A DNA stretch of 59,380 bases from an uncultured Flavobacteriaceae bacterium (lineage in GTDB: Bacteria > Bacteroidota > Bacteroidia > Flavobacteriales > Flavobacteriaceae). The stretch covers positions 1-59,380 of the forward strand of contig CANLUH010000025.1 of NCBI GenBank assembly GCA_947494205.1. Reading direction: 5' to 3'. Each line of letters opens with the position of its first letter. Position 1 is the stretch's first letter. The position numbers and the translations under genes were made by a program. Positions 29,649 to 38,477 of this stretch are shown here, in pieces. A model generated the notes under the pieces. The model was not told where the DNA came from, did no database searches, and saw only the letters and a list, made by a program, of their open reading frames with translations.

Positions 29649-30143
29649 ATGAAATTTGCAATAATTCTCTTGCTCTCTCTTAGTCTAAACTATTGTAATA
29701 GCCAGAATAACACCTTAAAATACGATGAAAACGAAGGCTCTCCCAAAGCAACATTAAAAGATGTTTCATGGATTGCTGGCCATTGGAAAGGTGAAGCTTT
29801 TGGAGGAATAACAGAAGAAATTTGGAGTCCGCCATTAGGAAACTCTATGATGTTTAGTTTTAAGTTAGTTAACGATGGTAAAGTGGTCTTCTACGAATTA
29901 GGAGCTATTACAGAAACTAACGAAACTTTACTACTACAATTAAAACATTTTGGCCCAGATTTTAAAGGCTGGGAAGAAAAAGAAGAATCTGAAACTTTTA
30001 AACTAGTAAAAATTGAAAATAATCGTGTTTATTTTAATGATTTTACTTTTGAAAAAATAAGCAATAACGAAATCAATTTATATGTAGTTATTAGTGAAAA
30101 AGGCAAACAAGAAGAAGTAAAATTTAACTATAGAAAAGAGTAA
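29649..30143 (+). CDS. DUF6265 family exported protein
   Basis: The 164-aa product has a signal peptide with a possible lipobox Cys (LSLNYC, residue 16). The mature domain begins near 41 with WIAGHWKGEAFGG and continues 'EEIWSPPLGNSMM', the hallmark of DUF6265, a lipocalin-like beta-barrel family of unknown function. It is complete for the family. It opens a closely spaced plus-strand series: the acetyltransferase starts 2 bp after its stop, then zinc-ribbon and DUF2891 genes. Nothing in the sequence identifies a ligand. Confidence 0.85.
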   Translation: MKFAIILLLSLSLNYCNSQNNTLKYDENEGSPKATLKDVSWIAGHWKGEAFGGITEEIWSPPLGNSMMFSFKLVNDGKVVFYELGAITETNETLLLQLKHFGPDFKGWEEKEESETFKLVKIENNRVYFNDFTFEKISNNEINLYVVISEKGKQEEVKFNYRKE

Positions 30144-30145
30144 TA

Positions 30146-30673
30146 ATGATTCGTATAGAAACAGAACGTTTAATACTTCGTGAGTTTATAGATAACGATG
30201 TCGATGGGTTATTCGAGTTAGACTCTAATCCTTTAGTACATAAATATCTAGGAAATAAACCTGTAAAAACTAAAGACGAATGTTACAAATATATTCAGGA
30301 TTGTAAACCAAAATATAAAGCACATGGTATATGTAGATTAGCAGCAATAGAAAAGGAAAGTGGAAACTTTATTGGCTGGTCTGGACTTCGTTTTATAGAC
30401 GATTACACCTTTAACAACTACACTAATTTTTACGATGTTGGTTACCGACTAATACCTAAATATTGGGGGAAAGGCTATGCAACAGAATCTGGTATAGCAT
30501 CTGTTAATTTTGGTTTTAACACATTAAAATTAGATACTATTTATGGTATTACAGAACTAGGAAACGAAGCATCACACAAAGCACTTTTAAAAATTGGTTT
30601 AAATTATTTAGAAGATTTTAACCATGGTGTAGAACAATTAAAACTACGTTGGTATAGTATAAACAACAAATAA
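30146..30673 (+). CDS. GNAT N-acetyltransferase (RimJ/RimL-like)
   Basis: The 175-aa product starts 'MIRIETERLILREFIDNDVD', the usual opening of Acetyltransf_3 (RimJ/RimL/YdaF-like) proteins. It carries the acetyl-CoA pyrophosphate-binding loop in 'YWGKGYATESG' (107-117) and ends with the 'NEASHKALLKIGL' helix. It should transfer acetyl from acetyl-CoA to an amine, classically a protein N-terminus or small molecule; the substrate is not predictable. Cytoplasmic, full length, second in the series beginning at 29649. Confidence 0.9.
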   Translation: MIRIETERLILREFIDNDVDGLFELDSNPLVHKYLGNKPVKTKDECYKYIQDCKPKYKAHGICRLAAIEKESGNFIGWSGLRFIDDYTFNNYTNFYDVGYRLIPKYWGKGYATESGIASVNFGFNTLKLDTIYGITELGNEASHKALLKIGLNYLEDFNHGVEQLKLRWYSINNK

Positions 30674-30677
30674 ACCT

Positions 30678-31025
30678 ATGGATAGAAAATGCCCAGAATG
30701 TGGAGATAAAATTGTAGGACGAATAGATAAAAAATTCTGCAGTGATTATTGTAGAAATGCACATAACAATAAGTTAAATAAAGATGGAAAAAATTTAATT
30801 AGGAATATTAATAATCGACTTAGAAAAAACTGGAGAATATTAGAAGCTTTAAATCCTAATCAAAAAACAAAAACAACAAAATCTAAATTAGTAGAACGTG
30901 GTTTCGATTTTAATTATTTTACCAGCATTTACACTACAAAAGCAGGTAAAGTATATTATTTTGTTTACGATCAAGGTTACCTTCCATTAGACGATGATTT
31001 TTATGCTTTAGTAAAAAGAACGTAA
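30678..31025 (+). CDS. small zinc-ribbon protein (DUF2116-like)
   Basis: The 115-aa product has an N-terminal zinc ribbon: Cys5, Cys8, Cys21 and Cys25 (CPECGDKIVGR...KFCSDYCRNAHN). A basic helical stretch (30-70, many Lys/Arg/Asn) follows, then a short beta-like tail ('FTSIYTTKAGKVYYFVYDQG'). Similar small proteins are widespread in Bacteroidota and usually labelled DUF2116; the charge suggests nucleic-acid binding, but no function is established from sequence. It starts 4 bp after the acetyltransferase stop. Confidence 0.8.
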   Translation: MDRKCPECGDKIVGRIDKKFCSDYCRNAHNNKLNKDGKNLIRNINNRLRKNWRILEALNPNQKTKTTKSKLVERGFDFNYFTSIYTTKAGKVYYFVYDQGYLPLDDDFYALVKRT

Positions 31026-31041
31026 ACACTATAAAAGTATT

Positions 31042-32148
31042 ATGAAAATACATGTACAAATAGCCATACTGTTTCTGTTAGTATTTAGTAGCTGTAACAC
31101 CAATAAAAAAGAAGAAAAAGACAATTCATTAGCAACGAATAGCACCGTAATTTTTAACAAAGAAAAAGCATCGTATCTATATCATTTTGCATACAACTGT
31201 ATAGATCAGGAATACCCTAATAAACTAAATCAAGTTTTAGGAGATAGTACCTACTTAAAAACACCTCAAGAATTACATCCTACGTTTTACGGTTGTTTCG
31301 ATTGGCACTCCTCAGTTCATGGTCACTGGACATTAATTAATCTTTTAATAGAGTTTCCTAATTTTAAAGAAAAAAGCACCATTCTAAACAAGCTTAAAAA
31401 AGGTATTACTGAAGAAAACATTTTAAAAGAAATCGCATATTTCGACGATAAACATAATAGGAATTTTGAAAGAACTTACGGCTGGGCTTGGCTATTAAAA
31501 TTAGCGGAAAGCTTAAGAGAATATAATACAATAGACGGGCAACAATTTTCTAAAAACTTAGAACCACTAACACAACTAATAGAAACAAAGTTTATAGCAT
31601 TTTTAAATAAGCTAAACTATCCAATACGGGTTGGCGAACATCCCAATACAGCATTCGGAATGTCATTTGCTTTAGATTATACTAAAAAATATAACAAAGA
31701 TTTAGAAGTTGTAATTAAACAAAAAGCAAGAGAATTTTACCTAAACGATATAAACTGCCCTTTAAGCTGGGAACCTGGAGGATTCGATTTTTTATCGCCT
31801 TGTTTACAAGAAGCTTCATTAATGCTAAAAGTATTACCAAAAGCAGAATATATAAAATGGCTCGATGCATTTATGCCAGATTTTAGAAATAATCCTTCTC
31901 AAAACATAAATATCGTAGAAGTCGTTGACAAAAACGATGGAAAAATGGCACATCTAGACGGATTAAACTTCAGTAGAGCTTGGTGTTTATACGAAATAGG
32001 CAATGCATTACAGAACCAAAAAATGATTGCTTTAGCAGACACTCACTTTAATGCTAGTTATAGTAAAATGGATTCTGGTGAGTACGCAGGAGCACATTGG
32101 TTAGCATCCTTTGCCGCTTATGCTTTAAAAGCTTCAAAAAACGATTAA
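31042..32148 (+). CDS. DUF2891 family lipoprotein
   Basis: The 368-aa product has a lipoprotein signal (LLVFSSCNTN, Cys near 18). The DUF2891 core contains 'HPTFYGCFDWHSSVHGHWTL' (about 93-112), later ERTYGWAWLLKL, 'RVGEHPNTAFGMSFALDY' and 'SWEPGGFDFLSPCLQEASLM'. This alpha/alpha-toroid-like family has conserved His/Asp/Trp and may act on carbohydrates or peptides, but its activity is not established. It is last in the series from 29649, 16 bp after the zinc-ribbon gene. Confidence 0.88.
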   Translation: MKIHVQIAILFLLVFSSCNTNKKEEKDNSLATNSTVIFNKEKASYLYHFAYNCIDQEYPNKLNQVLGDSTYLKTPQELHPTFYGCFDWHSSVHGHWTLINLLIEFPNFKEKSTILNKLKKGITEENILKEIAYFDDKHNRNFERTYGWAWLLKLAESLREYNTIDGQQFSKNLEPLTQLIETKFIAFLNKLNYPIRVGEHPNTAFGMSFALDYTKKYNKDLEVVIKQKAREFYLNDINCPLSWEPGGFDFLSPCLQEASLMLKVLPKAEYIKWLDAFMPDFRNNPSQNINIVEVVDKNDGKMAHLDGLNFSRAWCLYEIGNALQNQKMIALADTHFNASYSKMDSGEYAGAHWLASFAAYALKASKND

Positions 32149-32224
32149 ACAACTGTAACATTTCGCTAAAAAAGAGTACCTATTAAAGTAAAACATAAGT
32201 ACACATCACTCTATTAATTTCAAT

Positions 32225-32884
32225 ATGCCAACATCAATACTATGCATGCTATTATTTTCTGGTATAGCTATTATTTATTTTATCGCCGACCATTATTCAA
32301 AAGAAAATAGAATTTCAAGACTAGTAAACAAAACGAATAAAGTTAAAATAAATAAGTGCAAACAAAACGAATATGTACAAATTATTGGTAAGACTATAAC
32401 TGGTAATAAAACGTTGAAAGCACCATTTAGCCAGAGACCATGCATAGGTTATTACGCATGCGCAGAACTCTACAGAGACAGTGCTTGGATTGTAATAGGG
32501 TCTGAAATACGCTTTACAAATTTTTTCTTAGAAGATACAGAAGGCAATCGTGCTATGATAAGACCTGGAAGTCTATATTATGACTTTAAACAAATATTTA
32601 TTGAAACAGATTATAAAGAATCTCTAAAATCTGATAAAAATACGAAGCCGCGTCTAGAAAAATTTTTAGAGAAACATGATGTATATAACACAAATATTCT
32701 TAGCTATAATGACAATATAAGATTTAGAGAAGGTATTATAGATTTAAATGAAAATATATCTATTATTGGTATTGCTAAATGGAAAATAGTTAAAGACGAT
32801 ACTAAAAATTATAACAACACAAAAGTGCTTTTATTAACAGGTACTAAATCCAAACCTCTTACCATTACAAATTTAAAAAATTAA
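32225..32884 (+). CDS. membrane protein with GIDE-like domain
   Basis: The 219-aa product has one N-terminal membrane span (about 5-22, 'LCMLLFSGIAIIYFIADHY'). A soluble domain follows with 'IIGKTITGNKTLKAPFSQRP', CIGYYACAELY, 'FFLEDTEGNRAMIRPGSLYY' and, near the end, 'FREGIIDLNENISIIGIAKW'. This order resembles the GIDE domain of eukaryotic MULAN/MAPL and its prokaryotic homologues. There is no RING finger, so no ubiquitin-ligase activity is implied. The call is from pattern alone. It stands 76 bp after the DUF2891 gene and converges with the CBS gene. Confidence 0.6.
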   Translation: MPTSILCMLLFSGIAIIYFIADHYSKENRISRLVNKTNKVKINKCKQNEYVQIIGKTITGNKTLKAPFSQRPCIGYYACAELYRDSAWIVIGSEIRFTNFFLEDTEGNRAMIRPGSLYYDFKQIFIETDYKESLKSDKNTKPRLEKFLEKHDVYNTNILSYNDNIRFREGIIDLNENISIIGIAKWKIVKDDTKNYNNTKVLLLTGTKSKPLTITNLKN

Positions 32885-32894
32885 AACTATTACA

Positions 32895-33371
32895 CTATTT
32901 CCAATTTTGTCCTTTCAATTCCATAGCCGCTTTTAAAATATCTTTTTGGCTTATCTGTCCTACTAATTTTCCATTTTCTACAATAGGAAAACGACGACGT
33001 TTAGAATTTAAAAATTTATTGGCTGCATCAAAAACATCTAAATTACCATCTATAGTTTCTACATTTTTAGCCATGTGTTTTTCAATACTATTTTGCTCCA
33101 TTGGCATATTATAATACCTACTCTCACTTATTTGTTTTATACAATCCCCTTCAGAAATTATACCTACCAATTCATTTTTATCATTAACAACTGGTCCTCC
33201 AGAAATACGATGTTTAATTAATGTATTAATAACCTCTTCTACAGATTGGTTAGGTCTAAATGTTATTAAATCTCTAGACATATAGTCACTTACTTTTAAT
33301 GACACATTAGCTGGTTTTTGTTGTTGTCCTTTCCTTGCCCCTTGAAAACTTTTAATACCCATAATATTCAT
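32895..33371 (-). CDS. CBS-domain protein
   Basis: The 158-aa product has two CBS domains, about 27-85 (VSDYMSRDLITFRPNQS ... ISGGPVVNDKNELVGIISEG) and 95-150 (VETIDGNLDVFDAANKF ... RRFPIVENGKLVGQISQKD). Such pairs form a Bateman module that binds adenosyl nucleotides and signals energy status; here nothing else is attached. Met1 and Met4 (33362) are both possible starts. It converges with the GIDE-like gene, 10 bp apart, and diverges from the M28 peptidase gene. Confidence 0.92.
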   Translation of the reverse strand: MNIMGIKSFQGARKGQQQKPANVSLKVSDYMSRDLITFRPNQSVEEVINTLIKHRISGGPVVNDKNELVGIISEGDCIKQISESRYYNMPMEQNSIEKHMAKNVETIDGNLDVFDAANKFLNSKRRRFPIVENGKLVGQISQKDILKAAMELKGQNWK

Positions 33372-33473
33372 TTTAGATTTAAACTAAAGTTACTCATTTT
33401 TAAACACTTAACCTAAACACTAATAACTATCAATAATTTCTTATTTTTATAACCATACTAAAAACCACCCATA

Positions 33474-35777
33474 ATGTTTAAAAAAGGCATCGCATTATTA
33501 CTTATTATATGTTCTATTTATATAAGTTTCGATGCGCTTTTACCCAATACTATATCTACAATAGATGCTAATAAAAATGAATTCTCTACAGCAAGAGCAT
33601 TAACACACCTCGCAGAAATCTCTAAAAAACCACATTTTGTTGGTAATACAGAACATAAAAATGTAAGAAATTATATTGAAAAACAACTACAACACTTAGG
33701 TTTAGAAACAGAAATACAAGAAGGCTATACTATAAGTCAATGGGGAAATCTCGCTAAAGCTAAAAACATTATTGCTAAGATTAAAGGCAGTAATCCAAGT
33801 GGTAAAGCACTAATGTTATTAACACATTACGATAGTAATCCGCATTCATCCATAGGAGCTAGCGATGCTGGCTCTGGAGTTATAACTATTTTAGAAGGGC
33901 TTAGAGCTTATTTATCTGAAGGAAAAACACCTAAAAATGATATTATAATTCTTATTTCAGATGCTGAAGAATTAGGGTTAAATGGAGCCGATTTATTTGT
34001 TAATCAACACGAATGGTCAAAAGATGTTGGCTTAGTTCTTAATTTTGAAGCAAGAGGTAGCGGCGGCCCAAGTTATATGCTTATTGAGACTAATAATGGT
34101 AATGCTAACTTAATGAAAGCCTTTGTAGAAGCAAACCCAAAATATCCTGTAGCGAACTCTCTGGCCTACAGTATTTATAAAATGTTACCTAACGATACAG
34201 ATTTAACTGTATTTAGAAAAGACGGCGATATAAATGGTTTTAATTTTGCTTTTATAGATGATCATTTCGATTATCATACCGCGTTAGATACCTATGATCG
34301 TTTAAACCGAAACACATTAGAGCATCAAGGCTCTTACCTAATGCCATTACTACATTATTTTGCAGATGCAGATTTAAATAACTTAAAAAGTAACGAAGAT
34401 TACATCTATGTTAATGTCCCATATTTTGGAACAGTAATCTATCCGTTTAACTGGGTTTTCCCTATGCTTATAATAGCTGTAGTTGCTTTTATTGGACTGT
34501 TAGTTTATGGTTTTAAAAACAAAACAATAAAACAAAGAGAAATCACCAAAGGTTTCTATGTATTTATAACTGCTTTAATTATTTGTGGAGTCTTTACTTT
34601 TTTAAGCTGGAAGCTAATTAATACTTTATATCCTGGTTATGGAGAGCTACTTCACGGTTTTACTTATAACGGGCACAGCTATATTTGGTGTTTTGTATTG
34701 TTTAGTTTAGGGATTATATTCTATAGTTATCATAAAGTTTATACTCCATCTAACACAGCAAGTTTATTAGTAGCGCCAATAACACTATGGTTAATAATCT
34801 GCACACTTGTAGCCTTTAATTTAAAAGGCGCCAGCTTCTTTATTATTCCTGTATTTTCTGCTTTATTGGCTTTTTATATACTATTAAAACAACAAAAACC
34901 TAACCTTATACTACTAGCGTTACTTTGTATTCCTGTACTGTTTATAATAACACCACTTATTAAAATGTTTCCTGTAGGTTTAGGGTTAAAAATAGTGTTT
35001 GTTAGTGCCATTTTTGTTGTTTTAATTTTTGGTTTAACACTACCAGTCATTGGCTTTTTCAAACACAAAAAACGTTGGAGTTACTTATTATTTTTCTTCG
35101 GAATTGTTTTCTTTTTCAAAGCACATTTCAACTCTAAATTCACAGCAGATACGCCAAAACCTAATAGCTTAGTTTATATATTAAATTATGATGATAATAC
35201 AGCGCTTTGGGCAACTTATGATAATACTTTAGATTCCTGGACTAAAAACTTTTTAGGAGAAGCTCCAGAAGATGGCTCTTTTTTAAATGAAAACATTTTT
35301 AATAGTAAGTATGCTTCTGGGTTTACTTATGCTTCTAAAGCCCCCTTAAAAACAATTTCTAAGCCAAAAATTGAAATATCTAACGACACCATTATAGGTG
35401 ATAAAAGGCATTTTAATATTTGTATTATGCCCACTAGAGCAGTACAACGTATGGAACTGTTTTCGGACTCTACTAACGTGTACCATTCTTTTAAAATTAA
35501 TGGAGTAGATGCTTACAGAGCTGAAGCTTCAGATTTCGTTTTCGAAACGCGAGAACATAATAGACTATTTAGTTACTATGTGTCCGGCAATGAACCTTTA
35601 GAGTTATTTATTAGTGTACCAGCTACACAAAAAACAACGTTATTGTTACACGAAGCTACTTTCGACTTATTAGAAAACAATCAATTTACTGTTCCTAAAC
35701 GCGAACAGAATATGATACCAAAACCGTTTGTTTTAAACGATGCTATTCTTACAAAACAGTCCATTAACATTAATTAG
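33474..35777 (+). CDS. M28 family membrane metallopeptidase (ERMP1/FXNA-like layout)
   Basis: The 767-aa product has an N-terminal membrane anchor (about 5-22), an M28 aminopeptidase-like domain (about 40-300), then several membrane spans (about 320-550) and a C-terminal periplasmic beta domain. The zinc/catalytic set is complete: His118 (THYDSN), Asp131 (SDAGSG), Glu165-Glu166 (DAEELG), Glu192 (FEARG) and His268 (FDYHT). The family removes N-terminal residues from peptides with two zinc ions. The peptidase-plus-multispan layout matches Bacteroidota relatives of eukaryotic ER metallopeptidase 1. It is followed 64 bp later by a TPR gene. Confidence 0.93.
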   Translation: MFKKGIALLLIICSIYISFDALLPNTISTIDANKNEFSTARALTHLAEISKKPHFVGNTEHKNVRNYIEKQLQHLGLETEIQEGYTISQWGNLAKAKNIIAKIKGSNPSGKALMLLTHYDSNPHSSIGASDAGSGVITILEGLRAYLSEGKTPKNDIIILISDAEELGLNGADLFVNQHEWSKDVGLVLNFEARGSGGPSYMLIETNNGNANLMKAFVEANPKYPVANSLAYSIYKMLPNDTDLTVFRKDGDINGFNFAFIDDHFDYHTALDTYDRLNRNTLEHQGSYLMPLLHYFADADLNNLKSNEDYIYVNVPYFGTVIYPFNWVFPMLIIAVVAFIGLLVYGFKNKTIKQREITKGFYVFITALIICGVFTFLSWKLINTLYPGYGELLHGFTYNGHSYIWCFVLFSLGIIFYSYHKVYTPSNTASLLVAPITLWLIICTLVAFNLKGASFFIIPVFSALLAFYILLKQQKPNLILLALLCIPVLFIITPLIKMFPVGLGLKIVFVSAIFVVLIFGLTLPVIGFFKHKKRWSYLLFFFGIVFFFKAHFNSKFTADTPKPNSLVYILNYDDNTALWATYDNTLDSWTKNFLGEAPEDGSFLNENIFNSKYASGFTYASKAPLKTISKPKIEISNDTIIGDKRHFNICIMPTRAVQRMELFSDSTNVYHSFKINGVDAYRAEASDFVFETREHNRLFSYYVSGNEPLELFISVPATQKTTLLLHEATFDLLENNQFTVPKREQNMIPKPFVLNDAILTKQSININ

Positions 35778-35841
35778 CATTGTTTTAAGAGATTAAGTTT
35801 ATATTTTTTATATTTTGCCAGTCGAAATAAATATAAAACCA

Positions 35842-36552
35842 ATGAAACGATTATTAGTATTAGCGCTTTTAGTAAGTAGCTATTTTGTTAACGCACAAAA
35901 TAAATCTGAATTAGTAAAACATTACGAAGCCTATTACAAGCAAATGAAAGTACAAGGTGATGCACAAGGCGTAATTAATGCCTTAACACACTTAAATGTA
36001 GTATCACCATCTGTCGCTAGAACAGATACATTAGCCTATATCTATTTAAACGAAGGAAAACATTTACAAGCTTTAAATACTATAGGCATAGAATTAAGTG
36101 CTACAGACTCTAACTTAGCAAAAGAAATAAAAGCTGTTTCTTTAAAAGCTTTAGGGCAAGCTAAATTAGCCTTACCACATTTTGAAGCACTTTTTAATGC
36201 TAGTCCAAACCCAAATATAGCATACGAGTTAGCCGAATTAAACCTACAGATGGGTAATCTTGTAGACGCTAGAAAACATTCTGCTTATGGTGTTAATAAC
36301 TCTAAAGAGGATATGAAAATGGCATTTTACGAAACGCAACAACCCTATCAAGTGCCTTTAAAAGCGGCATTTACTTATCTAAGAGCTTTAATTAAATTTA
36401 ATGAGGATAAGAAAGCGAATCTAGATACGGCTGTATTAATGTTAGACGAAGCCTTAAAAATGGCGCCTAACTTTAACTTAGCACAAGTGAGTAAAAAAGC
36501 TATTTTATCTTTAAAAACACAACCTGAAGCTGGTACTACTCCAAAGAATTAA
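35842..36552 (+). CDS. exported TPR protein
   Basis: The start is taken at 35842, where MKRLLVLALLV...FVNAQ forms a signal peptide; nine codons upstream are open but follow no signal. The 236-aa product carries several TPR-like helix pairs ('GKHLQALNTIGIELSATDSN', 'PNIAYELAELNLQMGNLVDA', 'ALKMAPNFNLAQVSKKA'). Periplasmic, probably a scaffold; no enzymatic residues. It follows the M28 gene closely and ends at a strong terminator, so the two may be co-transcribed. Confidence 0.85.
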   Translation: MKRLLVLALLVSSYFVNAQNKSELVKHYEAYYKQMKVQGDAQGVINALTHLNVVSPSVARTDTLAYIYLNEGKHLQALNTIGIELSATDSNLAKEIKAVSLKALGQAKLALPHFEALFNASPNPNIAYELAELNLQMGNLVDARKHSAYGVNNSKEDMKMAFYETQQPYQVPLKAAFTYLRALIKFNEDKKANLDTAVLMLDEALKMAPNFNLAQVSKKAILSLKTQPEAGTTPKN

Positions 36553-36571
36553 ATTAAAGAGAAACATATTA

Positions 36572-36609
36572 AAAAGCAGCAATTAGAAGGTTCTAATTGC
36601 TGCTTTTTT
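36572..36609 (+). terminator. intrinsic terminator
   Basis: AAAGCAGCAATTAGAA (about 36573-36588) pairs with TTCTAATTGCTGCTTT (36591-36606) over a tiny loop and is followed by more Ts. It ends the M28/TPR transcript. Confidence 0.9.
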
Positions 36610-36646
36610 ATTTTAACTATTATTTTTAATAAACCTGTAACAATTA

Positions 36647-37354
36647 ATGATTAACGAAGTCCTATTAATTGGAGATAAACCAGATATCGAACGAGATGCT
36701 GTTGCTGAATCTTGGCTACAAAATGGTGGCGAAATAAAACGCATTGGTAAATTTTGGGAACGCCCAAACATAAATTACAACAAAAGAATTACCATATACG
36801 GTATCGATACTTTTAGTCTTGTTTTAGCACAAATTATAGGCGTTAAACTTGTAGAACCTAAAGATGAATTAATAAGTAAACTTAACATATCTTGGATAAA
36901 ACGCACTATCAACATATTAAATATTTCAGATATTGATGACTCTTTATTTCCAACATTTATTAAACCCGTAAAACCAAAAACATTTACATCTAAAATTTAT
37001 AAGAGTTTAGGTGATTTTCTAGAAGAAACAAATGGTATAGATAAATCAGAAAATGTTATACAATCTGATATTATTATAATAGAAAGTGAAACACGTGCCT
37101 TTATATTAAATGATAAGATATTAGACATAGCAACCTATGAAGGGAATGCAAATTTAACGGAAGCAAGAGTGTTTTTAAATAGCTTTTTAAAACATCATTC
37201 TATAGATTTACCTGAAACCTATGTTATCGATTTAGGATATAATAAAACAAATGGTTGGTTTGTAATAGAATTTAACGCAAGTTGGGGTGCTGGATTAAAC
37301 GGTTGCTCCCCCAATAAAGTTATTAATGCCATTAGAGCTGCAACCATAAACTAA
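36647..37354 (+). CDS. ATP-grasp domain protein (DUF4343-like)
   Basis: The 235-aa product begins 'MINEVLLIGDKPDIERDAVA'. ATP-grasp-like features follow: 'LFPTFIKPVKPKTFTSKIY' (about 104-122; Lys for nucleotide binding), 'SDIIIIESETRAFILNDKI' and the C-terminal metal-binding 'WFVIEFNASWGAGLNGCSP' (about 204-222). ATP-grasp enzymes join a carboxylate to an amine through an acyl phosphate; the substrate is unknown. Cytoplasmic. A small membrane-protein frame begins right after it and may be co-transcribed. Confidence 0.75.
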   Translation: MINEVLLIGDKPDIERDAVAESWLQNGGEIKRIGKFWERPNINYNKRITIYGIDTFSLVLAQIIGVKLVEPKDELISKLNISWIKRTINILNISDIDDSLFPTFIKPVKPKTFTSKIYKSLGDFLEETNGIDKSENVIQSDIIIIESETRAFILNDKILDIATYEGNANLTEARVFLNSFLKHHSIDLPETYVIDLGYNKTNGWFVIEFNASWGAGLNGCSPNKVINAIRAATIN

Positions 37355-37469
37355 TAAAACTATACCTGTAGATGGAACATATGGACGATTAAGTGGACAT
37401 AATCAAAGATTTAAAGAACTACGTAGAAAAAAACAAGAACGTAAAGAGCGAAATCTTAGAAGCGGTCTG

Positions 37470-37652
37470 TTGAATATTAATACTGAGCACGAAAGTAAAA
37501 CTCATTTTAATACTGTAAATCCCGAAAAATTAAACGCTATAAAACTTGAAATACAAAAACGGGCGAAACGTAGATTACATGTTGAACTTTTTGTTTTTGC
37601 ATTATCCTTAGCAATAGCTTGTGTACTATTTTATATTCTATTTATTAAATAA
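37470..37652 (+). CDS. small membrane protein, start uncertain
   Basis: From TTG at 37470 the product is 60 aa with a C-terminal membrane span ('VELFVFALSLAIACVLFYIL', about 38-57). The same frame is open back to 37350 and encodes a basic stretch with gene-like character ('PVDGTYGRLSGHNQRFKELR', then RKKQERKERN) but no ATG. The real protein may therefore be about 97 aa from a rare start such as ATA at 37362, or the 5' part may be decayed. It directly follows the ATP-grasp gene. No family recognised. Confidence 0.55.
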   Translation: MNINTEHESKTHFNTVNPEKLNAIKLEIQKRAKRRLHVELFVFALSLAIACVLFYILFIK

Positions 37653-37692
37653 TAAGCTTATCAATTATTTAGTACTAGACATAAATAAATGT

Positions 37693-38343
37693 TTATAAAT
37701 AATATGTTAATCCAAAATATATAGTCGATGAATCTAGATTAAATCCTAAAAACTCAGTGGTTACATTTCTATGATCAGCATAATCCCATCTATATTTTGA
37801 TTTAGAATAGCCAAGTCTTCCTAAAATTGCCTCTAAAGCAAAATGTTTACTTACAAAATAATTAATTCCAGGGCTTACTCCTATTCCAAAAAAACTATTA
37901 GAGGATGCATTATTATTTTCTCGATTATTTCGAAGCCACCCTCTTCCATAGCTCACATTTCCTTCAATAAAGAGAGAAAAATTACGTCCTAGACCATAGT
38001 GTTTTCTTCCATAAGGATTTATACTTAAATTTCTTGAAACACTACTATTTATACTATTATCAACAACAGAATTATCTTCTTCAATATAAACAAAGCCTAA
38101 TGCTAACCCTATTATAAAATTATCAGAAACTGCATACCCTGTTTTTGGAATCATTTGAAAAGCGAAACTTTTTTCTATATGAAGAACATTAGCATCGTAA
38201 TTTCGCTTACCTAGAGAAATTGTCCCTCCAAAATTCCATCTCCCTTTTTCAATGGTTAACCTTTCTTCTGCCTCTTGCTGTTTTCCTTGACTAAACCCCA
38301 CACTTACTATTAGTATAAAGATAATTGCTAATACTTTTCTCAT
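37693..38343 (-). CDS. outer-membrane beta-barrel protein
   Basis: The start is placed at 38343, where MRKVLAIIFILIVSVGFSQ forms the signal peptide; the longer frame to 38379 adds only basic residues. The 216-aa product is a small barrel of alternating aromatic/hydrophobic strands ('WNFGGTISLGKRNY', 'NFIIGLALGFVYIEE', 'SFFGIGVSPGINYFVSKHFA') ending STIYFGLTYYL with the terminal aromatic expected for BAM insertion. Similar to OmpW/PorT-sized barrels; function unknown. It stands alone. Confidence 0.85.
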   Translation of the reverse strand: MRKVLAIIFILIVSVGFSQGKQQEAEERLTIEKGRWNFGGTISLGKRNYDANVLHIEKSFAFQMIPKTGYAVSDNFIIGLALGFVYIEEDNSVVDNSINSSVSRNLSINPYGRKHYGLGRNFSLFIEGNVSYGRGWLRNNRENNNASSNSFFGIGVSPGINYFVSKHFALEAILGRLGYSKSKYRWDYADHRNVTTEFLGFNLDSSTIYFGLTYYL

Positions 38344-38427
38344 TATTATTTTCTTAATAATATTAGTCTTTAAAAGCAATAAAATACTCTACCAGTTTTT
38401 GAAATGTATGTTTGAGTTTCTAAACAA

Positions 38428-38460
38428 AAAAAAGCAGCTTAATAAGCTGCTTTTTCTTTT
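38428..38460 (-). terminator. bidirectional intrinsic terminator
   Basis: AAAGCAGCTTA (38431-38441) and TAAGCTGCTTT (38443-38453) form a perfect stem with A/T runs on both sides. On the minus strand it follows the M13 peptidase gene by about 20 bp. Confidence 0.85.
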
Positions 38461-38477
38461 TAGTATTAATGATATAA

